Positions 27,051 through 37,723 of a stretch of 64,000 bases of DNA are shown one piece after another. Where the stretch lies: NCBI RefSeq assembly GCF_023238205.1, contig NZ_CP096659.1, forward strand, positions 2,869,626-2,933,625, read 5' to 3'. The DNA comes from Halorussus limi. Its GTDB lineage: Archaea; Halobacteriota; Halobacteria; Halobacteriales; Haladaptataceae. The notes under the pieces are model-generated. The model was not told the DNA's origin and made no database searches. It saw only the letters and a list, made by a program, of their open reading frames with translations. The position numbers were made by a program, and so were the translations under genes. Positions within the stretch are counted from its first letter, which is position 1; each line of letters begins with the position of its first letter.

Positions 27051-27988
27051 ACGATCAGACCCAGCGCGAACAGGACCGAGTGGGCGGCCAGTAGCTTGCC
27101 CGTCTGTTCCAGCGCGGGGTTGAGCGCCTCGCCGGAGGTGTCGGTCAGCATCGTCCGCGCAATCGTGGCGGCGTAGGGAACCGTCGCCAGCGGCAGGAGG
27201 ACCGCCGGGGAGTAGCCCCGCGCCAGCCAGAACCAGACGGGAACGGCGTACGAGAGCGCGAGCAGACCGACGAACTCGGCCCTGCTGGCCCGGTAGCCCA
27301 CGAGGACCGCGAGCGTCTTCTTGCCCGCCTCGCGGTCGGTTTCGAGGTCCCGGACGTTGTTCACCACGAGGATGTTCGTGGAGATGGCCGCGACCGGGAG
27401 GCTGGCGACGAACGCCGCGAGCGTGACGGTCCCCGCCGGGATTCCCGTGGGGAAGGCCCCGGCGAGTTTACTGGCGGCCTGCACGTAGAAGGTGCCCATC
27501 ACGGCGACGACGCCGAAGAAGACGAAGACGAACAGGTCGCCGAGACCGTGCGACCCGAGCGGGTAGGGACCCCCGGCGTAGGCGATGCCGGAGACGACGC
27601 TCGCGAGGCCGACGACGAGGATGGGGAGTCCGCCGACGTACACGAGGTAGACGCCGACGAGTATCGCCAGTCCGAACGTGGCGTACATCGCGCGCTTGAC
27701 CGACTCCGGGGCGATGAGGCCGGACTGGGTGACGCGAGTGAACCCCTCGCGCTCGTCGGTGTCCACGCCCTTCACGGCGTCGTAGTAGTCGTTGGCGAAA
27801 TTGGTGCCGATTTGGATGAGTGCCGCGCCGACGAACGCCGCCAGCGCCGGGAGGGCGGCGAACGTGCCCTCGTGGACGGCGAGACCGACGCCGACGACGA
27901 CGGGGGCGGCGGCCGCCGGGAGCGTGTGAGGCCGGGCGGCCATCAGCCACGCCTCGCGGCGGGAGTGTTCGGTAGCCATGTCGCTCAT
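27047..27988 (-). CDS. menA: 1,4-Dihydroxy-2-naphthoate polyprenyltransferase MenA
   Basis: A 313-residue UbiA-family membrane prenyltransferase; starts at 27988 (MSDMATEHS) or three codons later at 27979. Two Asp-rich Mg-polyprenyl-diphosphate motifs are visible: NFANDYYDAVKGVDTDER (about 64-81, N-x3-D-x-x-D type) and NNVRDLETDREAGKKT (about 210-225). About eight transmembrane helices follow the sequence. It joins a prenyl chain to DHNA to form demethylmenaquinone. It is the first gene of menA-menC-menE. Confidence 0.92.
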   Translation of the reverse strand: MSDMATEHSRREAWLMAARPHTLPAAAAPVVVGVGLAVHEGTFAALPALAAFVGAALIQIGTNFANDYYDAVKGVDTDEREGFTRVTQSGLIAPESVKRAMYATFGLAILVGVYLVYVGGLPILVVGLASVVSGIAYAGGPYPLGSHGLGDLFVFVFFGVVAVMGTFYVQAASKLAGAFPTGIPAGTVTLAAFVASLPVAAISTNILVVNNVRDLETDREAGKKTLAVLVGYRASRAEFVGLLALSYAVPVWFWLARGYSPAVLLPLATVPYAATIARTMLTDTSGEALNPALEQTGKLLAAHSVLFALGLIV

Positions 27989-28137
27989 TGTCGGCAGTTA
28001 CGGCGAGCGAACAATAGCGTCTGCGGTTTCGGCAGAGCGGACGCTGCGGAAGTGAGTGTCCGGGAGAACCGCACTTCGCTCGTATCTACTCCTTGTCGCC
28101 AGAAGCACTTAAACGAGGGCGGGGAGGCGGGCGCCGC

Positions 28138-29169
28138 TCAGTCGTCTCCGGTCGCCCTGAACTCGCGGGCCGCCTCGCGCAACGTCTCGGAGATTCCCGG
28201 CACCTCGTCGGGCGACACCTCGCCCTCGGCTTCGATTTCCTCGATGGACTTCGGGAACTCTCGGAGCGAGTAGTGGACGTCGATACCGGCGTTCGCGCCC
28301 TCGCCCATCGCGACCGGAATCTGGTTGTGACCCGGCGTGAGGTCGCCCACGGCGTAGACGCCCTCGACGCTGGTCTCGCCCGCGTCGCCGACCGCGACGG
28401 TGCCGTCGTCGTTGCGTTCACAGCCGAGTTGGTCCACGAGTTCCGCGTTGTAGTCCGACCCGTACATCGGGAACCCGCCGCGGTACTCGCGGAAGGTGTC
28501 GTCCTCGAACTCGAATCCGGACAACCAGCCGTCGTCGCTCTTCTCCATCCCGGCGACCTCCGCCTCGACGATTTCGACGGGGTGGGCGCGCAACTGGCGG
28601 TCGGTCTCGTCGCTCCACGTCGGTTCGTCGCCGCGGGTCAGCAGGTCCACCTCGTCGGTGAAGTTGAGCATAATCATGGCGACGTGGGCGGCCGACTCGC
28701 CGGCCCCCATCACGAACACCGGTTCGTCCACGAACAGGTAGGCGTCGCAGTGGAGACACCAGTGGAGGCCCCGACCGGTGGGCGGGAGCGGCGGGTCGGG
28801 GCGCTCGTCGTTGAACCCCGTCGCCAGCACTACCCTCTCCGCGGTGAAGTCGGCGTCGTCGTCTCCTTCTCCCGTCGAGAGCCGAAATCTCCCGTCGTCC
28901 GTCTGTTCGACGGACTCCACGTAGTCTCGAACGTAGTCGGCTCCGTACCGCTGAATCTGGTCGCGGGCGGTCCGGAGCAGTTCCTTGCCAGACACGTCCT
29001 CGGTGACGCCGATGACGTTGTGGGTCTCGGTCATCATCGCGGCCCGGCCCCCGCCGCGGTTGACGACCACGGTGTCGTGGCTCAGTCGCGTCGTGTAGAG
29101 CGCGGCCGTGAGTCCCGCGGGTCCGCCCCCGACGACCGCGACCTCGTACTCCCGAGTCTCGTCGGTCAT
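28138..29169 (-). CDS. NAD(P)/FAD-dependent oxidoreductase, thioredoxin-reductase-like
   Basis: A 343-residue flavoprotein starting MTDETREYEVAVVGGG. Features: FAD dinucleotide fold VVGGGPAGLTAALY at about 12, redox pair CLHC (HWCLHCDAYLFVDEP, near residue 137), NAD(P) fold VMGAGESAAHVAM, and a C-terminal FAD motif GVYAVGDLTPGHNQ. The layout matches thioredoxin reductase-like proteins, with CLHC rather than the usual CATC, so it may serve an unusual redox partner. A long upstream extension to 29409 was rejected because it is low-complexity and overlaps the next gene. Function beyond disulfide or flavin redox is uncertain. Confidence 0.85.
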   Translation of the reverse strand: MTDETREYEVAVVGGGPAGLTAALYTTRLSHDTVVVNRGGGRAAMMTETHNVIGVTEDVSGKELLRTARDQIQRYGADYVRDYVESVEQTDDGRFRLSTGEGDDDADFTAERVVLATGFNDERPDPPLPPTGRGLHWCLHCDAYLFVDEPVFVMGAGESAAHVAMIMLNFTDEVDLLTRGDEPTWSDETDRQLRAHPVEIVEAEVAGMEKSDDGWLSGFEFEDDTFREYRGGFPMYGSDYNAELVDQLGCERNDDGTVAVGDAGETSVEGVYAVGDLTPGHNQIPVAMGEGANAGIDVHYSLREFPKSIEEIEAEGEVSPDEVPGISETLREAAREFRATGDD

Positions 29170-29248
29170 GGAGTCGTTTTGGGTCGTGACGGCCTTAAGC
29201 GGGCGGGCGGCGGCGAGTTCGGTCGGTTCACCGCGACGGTCGGTCCCC

Positions 29249-29575
29249 TCAGTCGGACGCTTCGTCGGTCGTCGAGCGACGCTCGACTTCGACTCGCCCG
29301 CCGCCCGAGACGGTGACCTCGTGGTCGTGGTAAGCGAACGACACCTCGACACCATCTTGACCGGAGTCCCGGTCTCGTAACAGCGCGTTGAGAGCGTCCG
29401 GGTCGACAACGGTGTACAGTGGTTCGAGAACCTCCGCAGAATCGGCGGCGTCTTTCGGCGCTATCGCGTCGGTACCGGAAGCCTCGGCCACCGCGGCGAT
29501 AACGCCCTCGCTAAACGACTCCGACGGTGATATCTCGTAGGTGAAAATCGGCTGTTGCATTCCCTCGCTGGTCAT
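29249..29575 (-). CDS. HalOD1 output-domain protein
   Basis: A 108-residue protein starting MTSEGMQQPIF (or five codons later). It matches the HalOD1 domain: VIAAVAEASGTDAIA..., then LEPLYTVVDPDALNALLRD, then a C-terminal beta hairpin VEVSFAYHDHEVTVSGGGRVEV. HalOD1 proteins occur only in haloarchaea and are thought to be output modules of signalling proteins; here it is a stand-alone domain. It is 57 nt downstream of the Bat-type regulator on the same strand, which may be functionally related. Confidence 0.8.
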   Translation of the reverse strand: MTSEGMQQPIFTYEISPSESFSEGVIAAVAEASGTDAIAPKDAADSAEVLEPLYTVVDPDALNALLRDRDSGQDGVEVSFAYHDHEVTVSGGGRVEVERRSTTDEASD

Positions 29576-29631
29576 CGCCTCTCGGTACTCCCGCCGGACG
29601 GGTCAACTCCGCCGTTACCCATGTAACCCGT

Positions 29632-30297
29632 TTAAGTATCGGCGTCTCCTTCGCCCGTCAACCCGCTCTCGACGATGATGCGATAGCCCCTGCGCAACCG
29701 CGACGAGAACGCCTGTCGGCTGATGCCGAGTTCGGAGGCGAGCGCGTCGAGGTCGGTCTCGCGGGGTTCCTCGTAGTACCCCTCCTCGTACGCGAGTACC
29801 AGCGCCTCGCGCTGTTCGGGCGTGAGGCCGAACGCGTTGCCCGTCTCGAACTCCGAGAGGTGGCTGAGTTTGGCGAGCGACACGTGGATGTCGTGGTCGT
29901 CGCAGTACTGCTTGAACGCCGCGAGCGCGTCGGACGTCTCGGCCCGGAGTTCGAACGTCCATCCGTTCTTGGAACCGGTGGCGGAGACGACGGTCACGCC
30001 GGTTTCGGCGATGGCGGTCATGATGCCGAGGAACTCCGGTTCCCACTCGGCCCGGAACAGTCCCCTTTCGCCGAGGTCCTCCATCAGCACCGCCGACCGC
30101 AACTCGGGGAGGCGGTCGAGCGATTCGCAAACGTCCGTCATGTCGGCGCTCTCGTCGGTCACCCAGAAGTACGGCATGACCGTGTCGGCGCTGGGGACCA
30201 CCCGGTCGAGTTCGAACACCGCGTCGGGGAAGTCCTCGAACGCCTTTCCGAGGGGGAACCCGTCGGCCGCGAGGACGAAATCGGCTATCGAGGTCAC
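29632..30297 (-). CDS. Bat-type HTH regulator (bacterio-opsin activator-like)
   Basis: A 221-residue regulator. The C-terminal HTH_10 domain (about 160-212) contains LTPEQREALVLAYEEGYYEEPRE and LASELGISRQAFSSRLRRG, the signature of haloarchaeal Bat-like DNA-binding domains. The N-terminal about 150 residues form the Bat-associated alpha/beta ligand domain (AVFELDRVVPS ... PYFWV). No PAS or GAF domain is attached. It likely senses a small signal and controls a few nearby or distant genes; the signal is unknown. The stop is only about 53 nt from the menB region's end on the other side. Confidence 0.82.
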   Translation of the reverse strand: MTSIADFVLAADGFPLGKAFEDFPDAVFELDRVVPSADTVMPYFWVTDESADMTDVCESLDRLPELRSAVLMEDLGERGLFRAEWEPEFLGIMTAIAETGVTVVSATGSKNGWTFELRAETSDALAAFKQYCDDHDIHVSLAKLSHLSEFETGNAFGLTPEQREALVLAYEEGYYEEPRETDLDALASELGISRQAFSSRLRRGYRIIVESGLTGEGDADT

Positions 30298-30349
30298 GGT
30301 ACCGTCCGTAACCCGGTTCGGTCCCGATTCGGTTAAAGCTACGCCGGGG

Positions 30350-31243
<894 letters not shown>

Positions 31244-31352
31244 GTGTCCGCGTCGGGGCGGCGCGCGCAAAAAGATTCCCGAACGCGCCCGGTTCCGGTG
31301 CGAGGGCCCTCCCGACGCGTAGATTTTTCTCGCAGGAGTCGGACACTCGACC

Positions 31353-31916
31353 ATGGACGAACTCCCGACCGACGCCGCGCTCGTGCTGATAGACGTCCAG
31401 CAGGGGTTCGACCACCCCTCGTGGGGCGAGCGCAACAACCCCGACGCGGAGGCCAACGCCGCGCGACTGCTGGACGCGTGGCGGCGGACCGACCGGCCGG
31501 TCTTCCACGTCCAGCACCGCTCTACGGAGTCCGACTCGCCGCTCCGACCGGACCGCCCGGGCGTGGCGTTCAAACCCGAGGTCGCTCCGCACGACGACGA
31601 ACCGGTCGTCCACAAGTCGGTGAATAGCTGTTTCGTCGGGACCGACCTCGCCGACGAACTCCGGGAAATGGGATGCGAGACGCCGGTAATCGCCGGACTG
31701 ACGACCAACCACTGCGTCTCGACCTCGACCCGGATGGCCGACAACCTCGGGTTTTCCCCGGTCGTGGTCGCGGACGCGACCGCAGCGTTCGAAGCTGAGG
31801 GCCGCGACGGCACCCGATACGACCCGTCGGTGGTCCACGACGTTGCGCTGGCGAACCTCCGTAACGAGTTCGCCGCCGTGCGTCGCACGGACGCGGTCGT
31901 CGCCGCGCTCGGATAG
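31353..31916 (+). CDS. Isochorismatase-family cysteine hydrolase
   Basis: A 187-residue protein with the Asp-Lys-Cys triad of the isochorismatase/cysteine hydrolase fold: Asp14 in LVLIDVQQG, Lys about 87 in VVHKSVNS, Cys about 121 in TTNHCVSTS, with the cis-peptide region GLTTNH. The family includes nicotinamidases and isochorismatases; this one lacks a recognisable specific signature. It is divergent from menB, so a link to isochorismate is only an idea. Its stop is 44 nt before the next plus-strand gene, so an aminotransferase may be co-transcribed. Confidence 0.85.
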   Translation: MDELPTDAALVLIDVQQGFDHPSWGERNNPDAEANAARLLDAWRRTDRPVFHVQHRSTESDSPLRPDRPGVAFKPEVAPHDDEPVVHKSVNSCFVGTDLADELREMGCETPVIAGLTTNHCVSTSTRMADNLGFSPVVVADATAAFEAEGRDGTRYDPSVVHDVALANLRNEFAAVRRTDAVVAALG

Positions 31917-31962
31917 TTCCGCGGAGCGAACTTACTTCACGCCCAACTCCGTGACGTAGCCC

Positions 31963-33162
31963 ATGACCGACGCAAGCCAGCGGGACCCCTCCGCGCGACT
32001 CGCCGACCGGACGCGGAGCCTCGAACGCTCGAAGATTCGCGTGATGTTCGGCCTCGCCGAGGAGGCGCGACGCGAGTCCGACCGGGAACTGGTCCGCCTC
32101 GAAGTCGGCGAACCCGACTTCGGCACGCCCGACCACATCGTCGACGCCGCGGCCGAGGCCGCCCGCGAGGGCGCGACCAGTTACACCGAGAACGCCGGAA
32201 TCCCGCCGCTCCGGGAGGCCATCGCCGAGACGATGGCCCGCGAGAGCGGCGTCGAGTACGACCCCGAGCAGGTCACCGTCAAGAGCGGCGCGATGGAGGC
32301 CCTCTCGCTGGCGATGATGGCGCTCGTCGGCCCGGGCGACGAGGTGGTCGTGCCCACGCCCGCGTGGCCGAACTACGTGAATCAGGTCCAGTTGGCCGGC
32401 GGGACTCCCGTGACCGTCCCGCTCCCCGCGGAGTCGGGGTTCGACCTCGACCCCGAGCGCGTGGCGGGCGAAATCGGCGACGACACCGCCGCGGTCGTCC
32501 TGACCAGTCCGTCGAACCCGACCGGCCGGGTCTACGACGAGGACGCCGTCGCCGAGGTGGTCGAGACCGCGGTGGCCCACGACGCCTACGTCGTCGCCGA
32601 CGAGGTGTACGGTCGCCTGACCTACGACCGCGACTTCCGGGGCGTCGCGTCCTACGTCGATTCGCCCGAGAACGTCCTGACGGTCGATTCCTGCTCGAAG
32701 ACCTACGCGATGACAGGGTGGCGGTTGGGATGGCTCGCCGGGCCGCGACCGGTCGTGGACGCCGTCACCAGCATCGGCGAGAGCACGACCGCCTGCCCGT
32801 CGAGCGTGAGCCAGCAGGCCGCGCTGGCCGCCCTGACCGGCCCGCAGGAACCGGTCGCCGAGATGAAGGCCGCGTTCGCGGAGCGCCGGGACTTCGTGGT
32901 CGAACGCGTCGCCGAGATGCCCGTCGTCTCCTGCCCGCGGCCCGAGGGGGCGTTCTACGCCTTCCTCGACGTGAGCGACCTGCCGGGTGGGAGCTTCGAA
33001 GTCGCCAAGCGACTCCTCTCGGAGCGAGGCGTGGTCACCGCGCCGGGCGACGGGTTCGGCGACGCCGGGGAAGGCTACCTCCGAATTAGCTTCGCCAACA
33101 GCCTTGACCGAATCGAGGAGGGACTCGACCGCGTCGAGCGGTTCGTCTACGAGGAGACGTAG
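31963..33162 (+). CDS. Class I/II PLP-dependent aminotransferase
   Basis: A 399-residue fold-type I aminotransferase. PLP-binding elements: the N-terminal SIRxSKIRVMF-like region (LERSKIRVMFGLAEEAR), YTENAGIPPLREAI, NPTGRVYDEDAV with the conserved Asn, DEVYGRLTYD, and SCSKTYAMTGWRLGW where the Lys (about 246) forms the Schiff base. The C-terminal region has GDGFGDAGEGYLRISFANS with the carboxylate-binding Arg. Resembles aspartate/aromatic aminotransferases (AspC type); exact substrate unknown. It has a 47-nt gap after the isochorismatase-fold gene. Confidence 0.87.
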   Translation: MTDASQRDPSARLADRTRSLERSKIRVMFGLAEEARRESDRELVRLEVGEPDFGTPDHIVDAAAEAAREGATSYTENAGIPPLREAIAETMARESGVEYDPEQVTVKSGAMEALSLAMMALVGPGDEVVVPTPAWPNYVNQVQLAGGTPVTVPLPAESGFDLDPERVAGEIGDDTAAVVLTSPSNPTGRVYDEDAVAEVVETAVAHDAYVVADEVYGRLTYDRDFRGVASYVDSPENVLTVDSCSKTYAMTGWRLGWLAGPRPVVDAVTSIGESTTACPSSVSQQAALAALTGPQEPVAEMKAAFAERRDFVVERVAEMPVVSCPRPEGAFYAFLDVSDLPGGSFEVAKRLLSERGVVTAPGDGFGDAGEGYLRISFANSLDRIEEGLDRVERFVYEET

Positions 33163-33230
33163 CGACCCGCCCTCGCGAACTGTTATCACGGAAGGCGGGG
33201 AATTATTTTCGAGGACTCTGAAGCGGGGCC

Positions 33231-35414
33231 ATGGAACCGCGCCAACTCGAACTGGAGGACCTCTACGACCTGCGCCGCGTCCGAAACCCCGTCGTCTCCC
33301 CGGACGGCGAGCGCGTCGCGTTCGTCGTCACGGAAGCCGACGAGGGCGAGGAGACCCACAGGAAATCGCTGTTCGTCGCGCCGACCGACGGAAGCCGGGA
33401 CCCCCATCGGCTGACCCGACTCCCCGGCGCGGGGTCCCCGAAGTGGAGTCCGGACGGGAGCGCCCTCGCGTTCGTCGCCGACCGCGAGCGAGACCTCGAC
33501 TTCCGCGTGGGAAAGAGCGACGACGGTGACGGGGTCGAGAGCGCGAGCGACGAGGCCGGGGACGACGCCGACGAGACCACGGACGACGCCGACGAGACCG
33601 GCGATGACGACGCGGACAGGACCGGCGAGGACCGCCCGCAGGTCTGGGCGTTCGACCTCGAACGCGGGGGCGACGCCCGCCAGATAACCGACTTCGAGGA
33701 GGGCGCGAAGGAGTTCGACTGGGGACCGGAGGGCGAGCGTCTCGTGGTCGCGGCCCGCGACCCCACCGAGGACCAGCGCGAGTACCTCGAAAACCGCCGG
33801 GAGGACGACGGTCCCGTCGAGACCGAGCGCCTCCAGCACAAGTTCGACGGTCACGGCTGGTTGGACGACGTGACGACCTACCTGTTCGTCGTGGACCGCG
33901 AGACCCGCGAAGCGACCCGCCTCGACGACGCCTACGGCGGCGGCGCGATGGAACCCCGGACCGGCCTGTGTCCCGCGTGGTCGCCGGCCGAGTCCGACGG
34001 TAGCCGCATCGCGTTCCTCTCGAACCGGACCGAGCGACCGGACGACTCGGGCGCGATGGACGTGTACACGATTTCGCCCGACGGCTCCGACCTCCGGCGA
34101 CTCACCGACGGCGACCTGTTCGTGAGCGACGTCCGGTGGCGACCCGACGGCGAGCGGTTGGCGATTTCGGCCCGCGACGCCGAGAACTGGTACGACTCGG
34201 CGGACGTGCTGGTGGCCGACCCCGACGAGGCCGACTGGACGAGCGTCTCGGCCGCGCTCGACCGAACGCTCTCGCGGGCCGGAACGCCCGCGTGGGTGGA
34301 CGACGACACGCTTCTCGCGCCGTTCGCCGACGCCGGGCGGACTCGGTTGGTCCGACTCCGCGTCGGCGGCGACCCCGAACGCGTCTACGACCGGCAGGGC
34401 GAGTACCGCACGGTCACGGGGTTCGATGTGGCGGGCGGAACGGTCGCACTCGCACTCTCGTCGCCCGACCGGCCCTCGGAGGTTTACACACTCCCGACCG
34501 GGGCAGTGAACGCCGGTCCCGCGGACGACGACCCGGTTCGTCGGGTCTCGGACCTGAACGCCGACCTCCGGGCCGAAGTCGAGACGCCGACCTGCGAGCG
34601 CGTCCGCTTCGAGAACTCCGACGGTGAGGAGATAGAGGCCGTCGCATACCTGCCCGCCGACTTCGACGCGACGGACGTAGCGGACGCGGAGGAGGCGGAG
34701 GAGGGCGAACACGACGGACTTCCGCTCGTCGTCAACGTCCACGGCGGTCCGATGGCCTACGACTCGCCGCGGTTCGGTTTCACGGAGACCTACTGGACCG
34801 GGAAGGGCTACGCGGTCCTCGAAGTCAACTACCGCGGGTCGTCGTCCTACGGGCAGGCGTTCAGCGAGCAGATTCGGGGCGAGTGGGGGCCGCGCGAGGC
34901 CGACGACATCGTCTCCGGCGCGCGGGAGATGGTCGAGCGAGGCGTGGCCGACCCCGACCGCCTGTTCGTCACGGGGTTCTCGCAGGGCGGTATCAACAGC
35001 CTCTACGTTATCACGCGAACCGACGAGTTCGCGGCGGCCGCACCCGAGCACGGCATCTACGACTTCCACGGTCTCTACGGGACGGCCGACACCCAACTCT
35101 GGTACGAGAACGACCTCGGCCTGCCGTGGGAGAACCCCGAGAACTACCGGGACATCTCGACAATTCAGGACGTGGACGAGGTGGAGACGCCGACGCTGGT
35201 CACGGCGGGCGAGGAGGACTGGCGGTGTCCGCCGTGGCAGGCCGAGCAACTGTACGTCCGCCTGAAGAAGCGGGACGTCCCCTCGAAACTCGTCGTCTAC
35301 CCCGGCGAACACCACAACATCGGCGACCCTGACCGGGCGATTCACCGCCTGCGGACGCTGACCGAGTGGTTCGAGCGCCACGACCCGGCGCATCCGGAGA
35401 CGGACGAGCGGTAG
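33231..35414 (+). CDS. S9-family (prolyl oligopeptidase-like) serine peptidase
   Basis: A 727-residue S9 peptidase. Residues about 1-450 are a WD/beta-propeller-like repeat region (SPDGERVAF, WSPDGSALAF, WRPDGERLAI). The catalytic domain has GFSQGGINSL with Ser about 584, EEDWRCPP with Asp about 662, and GEHHNIG with His about 694, completing the triad. It cleaves short peptides, probably in the cytoplasm as no signal is seen. A striking acidic tandem insert lies between the first blades (residues about 103-137: repeats of DDADETTDDADETG). A TATA-like GAATTATTTT 25 nt upstream supports the start. Confidence 0.92.
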   Translation: MEPRQLELEDLYDLRRVRNPVVSPDGERVAFVVTEADEGEETHRKSLFVAPTDGSRDPHRLTRLPGAGSPKWSPDGSALAFVADRERDLDFRVGKSDDGDGVESASDEAGDDADETTDDADETGDDDADRTGEDRPQVWAFDLERGGDARQITDFEEGAKEFDWGPEGERLVVAARDPTEDQREYLENRREDDGPVETERLQHKFDGHGWLDDVTTYLFVVDRETREATRLDDAYGGGAMEPRTGLCPAWSPAESDGSRIAFLSNRTERPDDSGAMDVYTISPDGSDLRRLTDGDLFVSDVRWRPDGERLAISARDAENWYDSADVLVADPDEADWTSVSAALDRTLSRAGTPAWVDDDTLLAPFADAGRTRLVRLRVGGDPERVYDRQGEYRTVTGFDVAGGTVALALSSPDRPSEVYTLPTGAVNAGPADDDPVRRVSDLNADLRAEVETPTCERVRFENSDGEEIEAVAYLPADFDATDVADAEEAEEGEHDGLPLVVNVHGGPMAYDSPRFGFTETYWTGKGYAVLEVNYRGSSSYGQAFSEQIRGEWGPREADDIVSGAREMVERGVADPDRLFVTGFSQGGINSLYVITRTDEFAAAAPEHGIYDFHGLYGTADTQLWYENDLGLPWENPENYRDISTIQDVDEVETPTLVTAGEEDWRCPPWQAEQLYVRLKKRDVPSKLVVYPGEHHNIGDPDRAIHRLRTLTEWFERHDPAHPETDER

Positions 35415-35434
35415 CGGAGACTACGAGGGACCGA

Positions 35435-35809
35435 CTACGACTCCATCGCGTCCAAGCACTGCCCGATGAAGGTGTTGTGCATCGCGAACACCTCGCCGTC
35501 GAGTGCGACCGCGGTACCGCTGGTCTCGTCGTGGGGAAAGTGCATCTCCACGGCGTCCTCGAACGACCGGACCGTGCAGTTCAGCGGACCGTGGGCGTAG
35601 AGGTCCTCCTGATGGGGCTTCTCGACGGCCTCCAGTCGCACGTCGCGGACGACCTCTCGGATGTCGCCGTCGGTGTACTCGTCGGCCACGTCGTCGCGGA
35701 CGTACAGCACTTCGCCGCCGTCGTCGTCGTAGTAGATGACGCTTCGGAGGTGGTCGCCGACGCGCGCTCGGAGGAACTCGGTCAGGGCCTCGGAGGATGC
35801 GACTGACAT
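35435..35809 (-). CDS. Small haloarchaeal protein (DUF7522-like), paralogue of 9232-9603
   Basis: A 124-residue protein starting MSVASSEALTEF. Shared pattern with the protein at 9232: VGDHLRSVIYYDDDGGEVLYVRDD aligned to VGDALRMVAVYEETEFDHLYLRDD, then a helix and a C-terminal strand region with HFPHDETSGTAVALDGE aligned to QTPTDTHTGVFVSFDSS. No membrane helix. It converges with the S9 peptidase gene and lies downstream of menD. Function unknown. Confidence 0.7.
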   Translation of the reverse strand: MSVASSEALTEFLRARVGDHLRSVIYYDDDGGEVLYVRDDVADEYTDGDIREVVRDVRLEAVEKPHQEDLYAHGPLNCTVRSFEDAVEMHFPHDETSGTAVALDGEVFAMHNTFIGQCLDAMES

Positions 35810-35905
35810 AGCCGTTGACTGAAATTGCGCGGGCGCAGATATTAATCTTGTCTCGATTCTCAGCGCAGATAAACGGGGCGTCGGTCGGGCGGGGCCGCCG
35901 GTCGC

Positions 35906-37723
35906 TCACTCCAATTGCTCGGCTGCGCGGGCGGCCAGTCCCTCGCGGAACCGGTGGCTCTCCTCGGCGTCGGTGACGACTTCGAGGACCTGCGTGCCCG
36001 CGCTGCCGACCGACTCGCGGAACGCCGACCGGAACGAAGCGAGGTCCCCGAACCGCTCGAAGTCGAGACCGTAGAGGTCGCCCGTCGATTCGTAGTCGAG
36101 ACCGTGGGGCGTCCGGAACTGCTCGGTGAACGGCGGTTCGAAGTCCTCGATGGGAAGCATGTGGAAGATGCCCCCGCCGTCGTTGTTGATTTCCACGATG
36201 GTCGCGTCCACGCCGCAGCGCGCCACCGCGAGGAGGCCGTTCATGTCGTGATAGTACGCCAAGTCGCCCGTGACGAGGACGAGGGGGTCGTCGGTCGCGC
36301 TCCCCGCGCCGAGTCCGGTGCTGGTGATGCCGTCGATGCCGCTCGCGCCACGGTTGCCAAGCACCGTCACGTCGGCCGCCCGCGGTCGGGCGAACCGGTC
36401 CAAGTCCCGGACCGGCATGCTGTTCGAGACCATCACGGTCGCGGGGTCGGGCGCGTCCGCGGCCACCGCCGAGAGGACGCCGCCCTCGAACAGTCGCTCG
36501 GCCCGGCCCGACTCGACCAGCGACCAGTAGTCGCGCTCGGCGTCGGCGAAGCGGCCGCGCCACGTCTCGCGCTCGTCCGACCGACTCGACTCGCCGTCGA
36601 GTTCCTCGGCGAGCGTCTGCGCGAACCGGGTCGGGTCGGCCGCCAGCAGGTCGGTCGCGGTAAACGTCGCTTCGCGCCACCCGCCCGCGGGGTCCACGAG
36701 GAACTGCCGGGCGTCGCTCGATTCGAGGTAACGTCGCAGAACCTTCGAGGTCGGTGACGCGCCGAACCGGACGACCACTTCCGGGTCGGGCCACGACTCG
36801 CCGACCGCGTCGAGGTAGCCGTCGTAGCCGCCAACGACCGGAGTCTCGTCGTCGTGTCCGAACCGGTGTCCGGAGAGCGGGTCGGCCAGAATCGGGAACC
36901 CGGTCGCCTCGGCGAGACTCGCCAGCGCCTCGCGCTCCGGCGTCGGTGCGTCCGCGGGACCGACGACGAGCAGACCGCGGTCGGCGTCCGCGACGGTCTC
37001 GCGGACGCCGCGCAGGTCGGCGTCGGCCAACTCCGGGCGGCCCTGTGCGGTCCGGACGAAGGGCCGGGCGGTCCCGTCGCTCTCGGTCCGGCCCCCCGCG
37101 CCGAGCGGCGCTTCGTCCGTTAAATTCTCGGGCACGTCGCCGGGAACCTCGACCGGTTCGAGCGGCTTTCGGAACGGGACGTTGAGGTGGACCGGTCCCG
37201 GCGGCGTCCCGTTCGACTCGGCGACGGCGCGCGCGACGGTCGTCCGCAGCGAGCGGAGTTTCCGGCCCTCGGGTTCGGGTTCCGGCAGGTCGGCGTACCA
37301 CCTGACGGCGTCGCCGTAGAGCTTCTGCTGGTCGATGGTCTGGTTCGCGCCCGAGTCTCTGAGTTCCGGCGGTCGGTCGGCCGTGAGGACGAGCATCGGC
37401 ACGCGGGCCTGCGTCGCCTCGACGATCGCGGGGTGGAAGTTCGCGGCCGCGGTGCCGGAGGTGCAGACCAGCGGCGTCGGCTTCCCGGTGCGCTTGGCCC
37501 GACCCAGTGCGAAGAACGCCGCCGACCGCTCGTCTAAGTGCGAGAAGACCTCGATGTCGGGATGTCGGGCGAACGCGACCGTCAGGGGCGTCGAACGACT
37601 GCCGGGCGCGACGCAGACCGCGTCCACGCCTGCGGCTTCGAGTTCCGAGACGAGGGTTCGCGCCCAGAGCGTGTTGCGGTTCGGTGCCTGAGAGTCGGGG
37701 TCGGAGTCGTCGCGGTCACTCAT
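35906..37723 (-). CDS. menD: SEPHCHC synthase MenD
   Basis: A 605-residue ThDP enzyme. Features: VCVAPGSRSTPLT near residue 35, SERSAAFFALGRAKRTGKP, VLTADRPPELRDSGANQTIDQ, then the ThDP/Mg segment VTGDLAYYHDMNGLL and NNDGGGIFHMLPI near the C-terminus. MenD adds succinic semialdehyde (from 2-oxoglutarate) to isochorismate, the first committed step of menaquinone synthesis. Its start overlaps the end of menF by 8 nt, so the two are translationally coupled. Confidence 0.96.
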   Translation of the reverse strand: MSDRDDSDPDSQAPNRNTLWARTLVSELEAAGVDAVCVAPGSRSTPLTVAFARHPDIEVFSHLDERSAAFFALGRAKRTGKPTPLVCTSGTAAANFHPAIVEATQARVPMLVLTADRPPELRDSGANQTIDQQKLYGDAVRWYADLPEPEPEGRKLRSLRTTVARAVAESNGTPPGPVHLNVPFRKPLEPVEVPGDVPENLTDEAPLGAGGRTESDGTARPFVRTAQGRPELADADLRGVRETVADADRGLLVVGPADAPTPEREALASLAEATGFPILADPLSGHRFGHDDETPVVGGYDGYLDAVGESWPDPEVVVRFGASPTSKVLRRYLESSDARQFLVDPAGGWREATFTATDLLAADPTRFAQTLAEELDGESSRSDERETWRGRFADAERDYWSLVESGRAERLFEGGVLSAVAADAPDPATVMVSNSMPVRDLDRFARPRAADVTVLGNRGASGIDGITSTGLGAGSATDDPLVLVTGDLAYYHDMNGLLAVARCGVDATIVEINNDGGGIFHMLPIEDFEPPFTEQFRTPHGLDYESTGDLYGLDFERFGDLASFRSAFRESVGSAGTQVLEVVTDAEESHRFREGLAARAAEQLE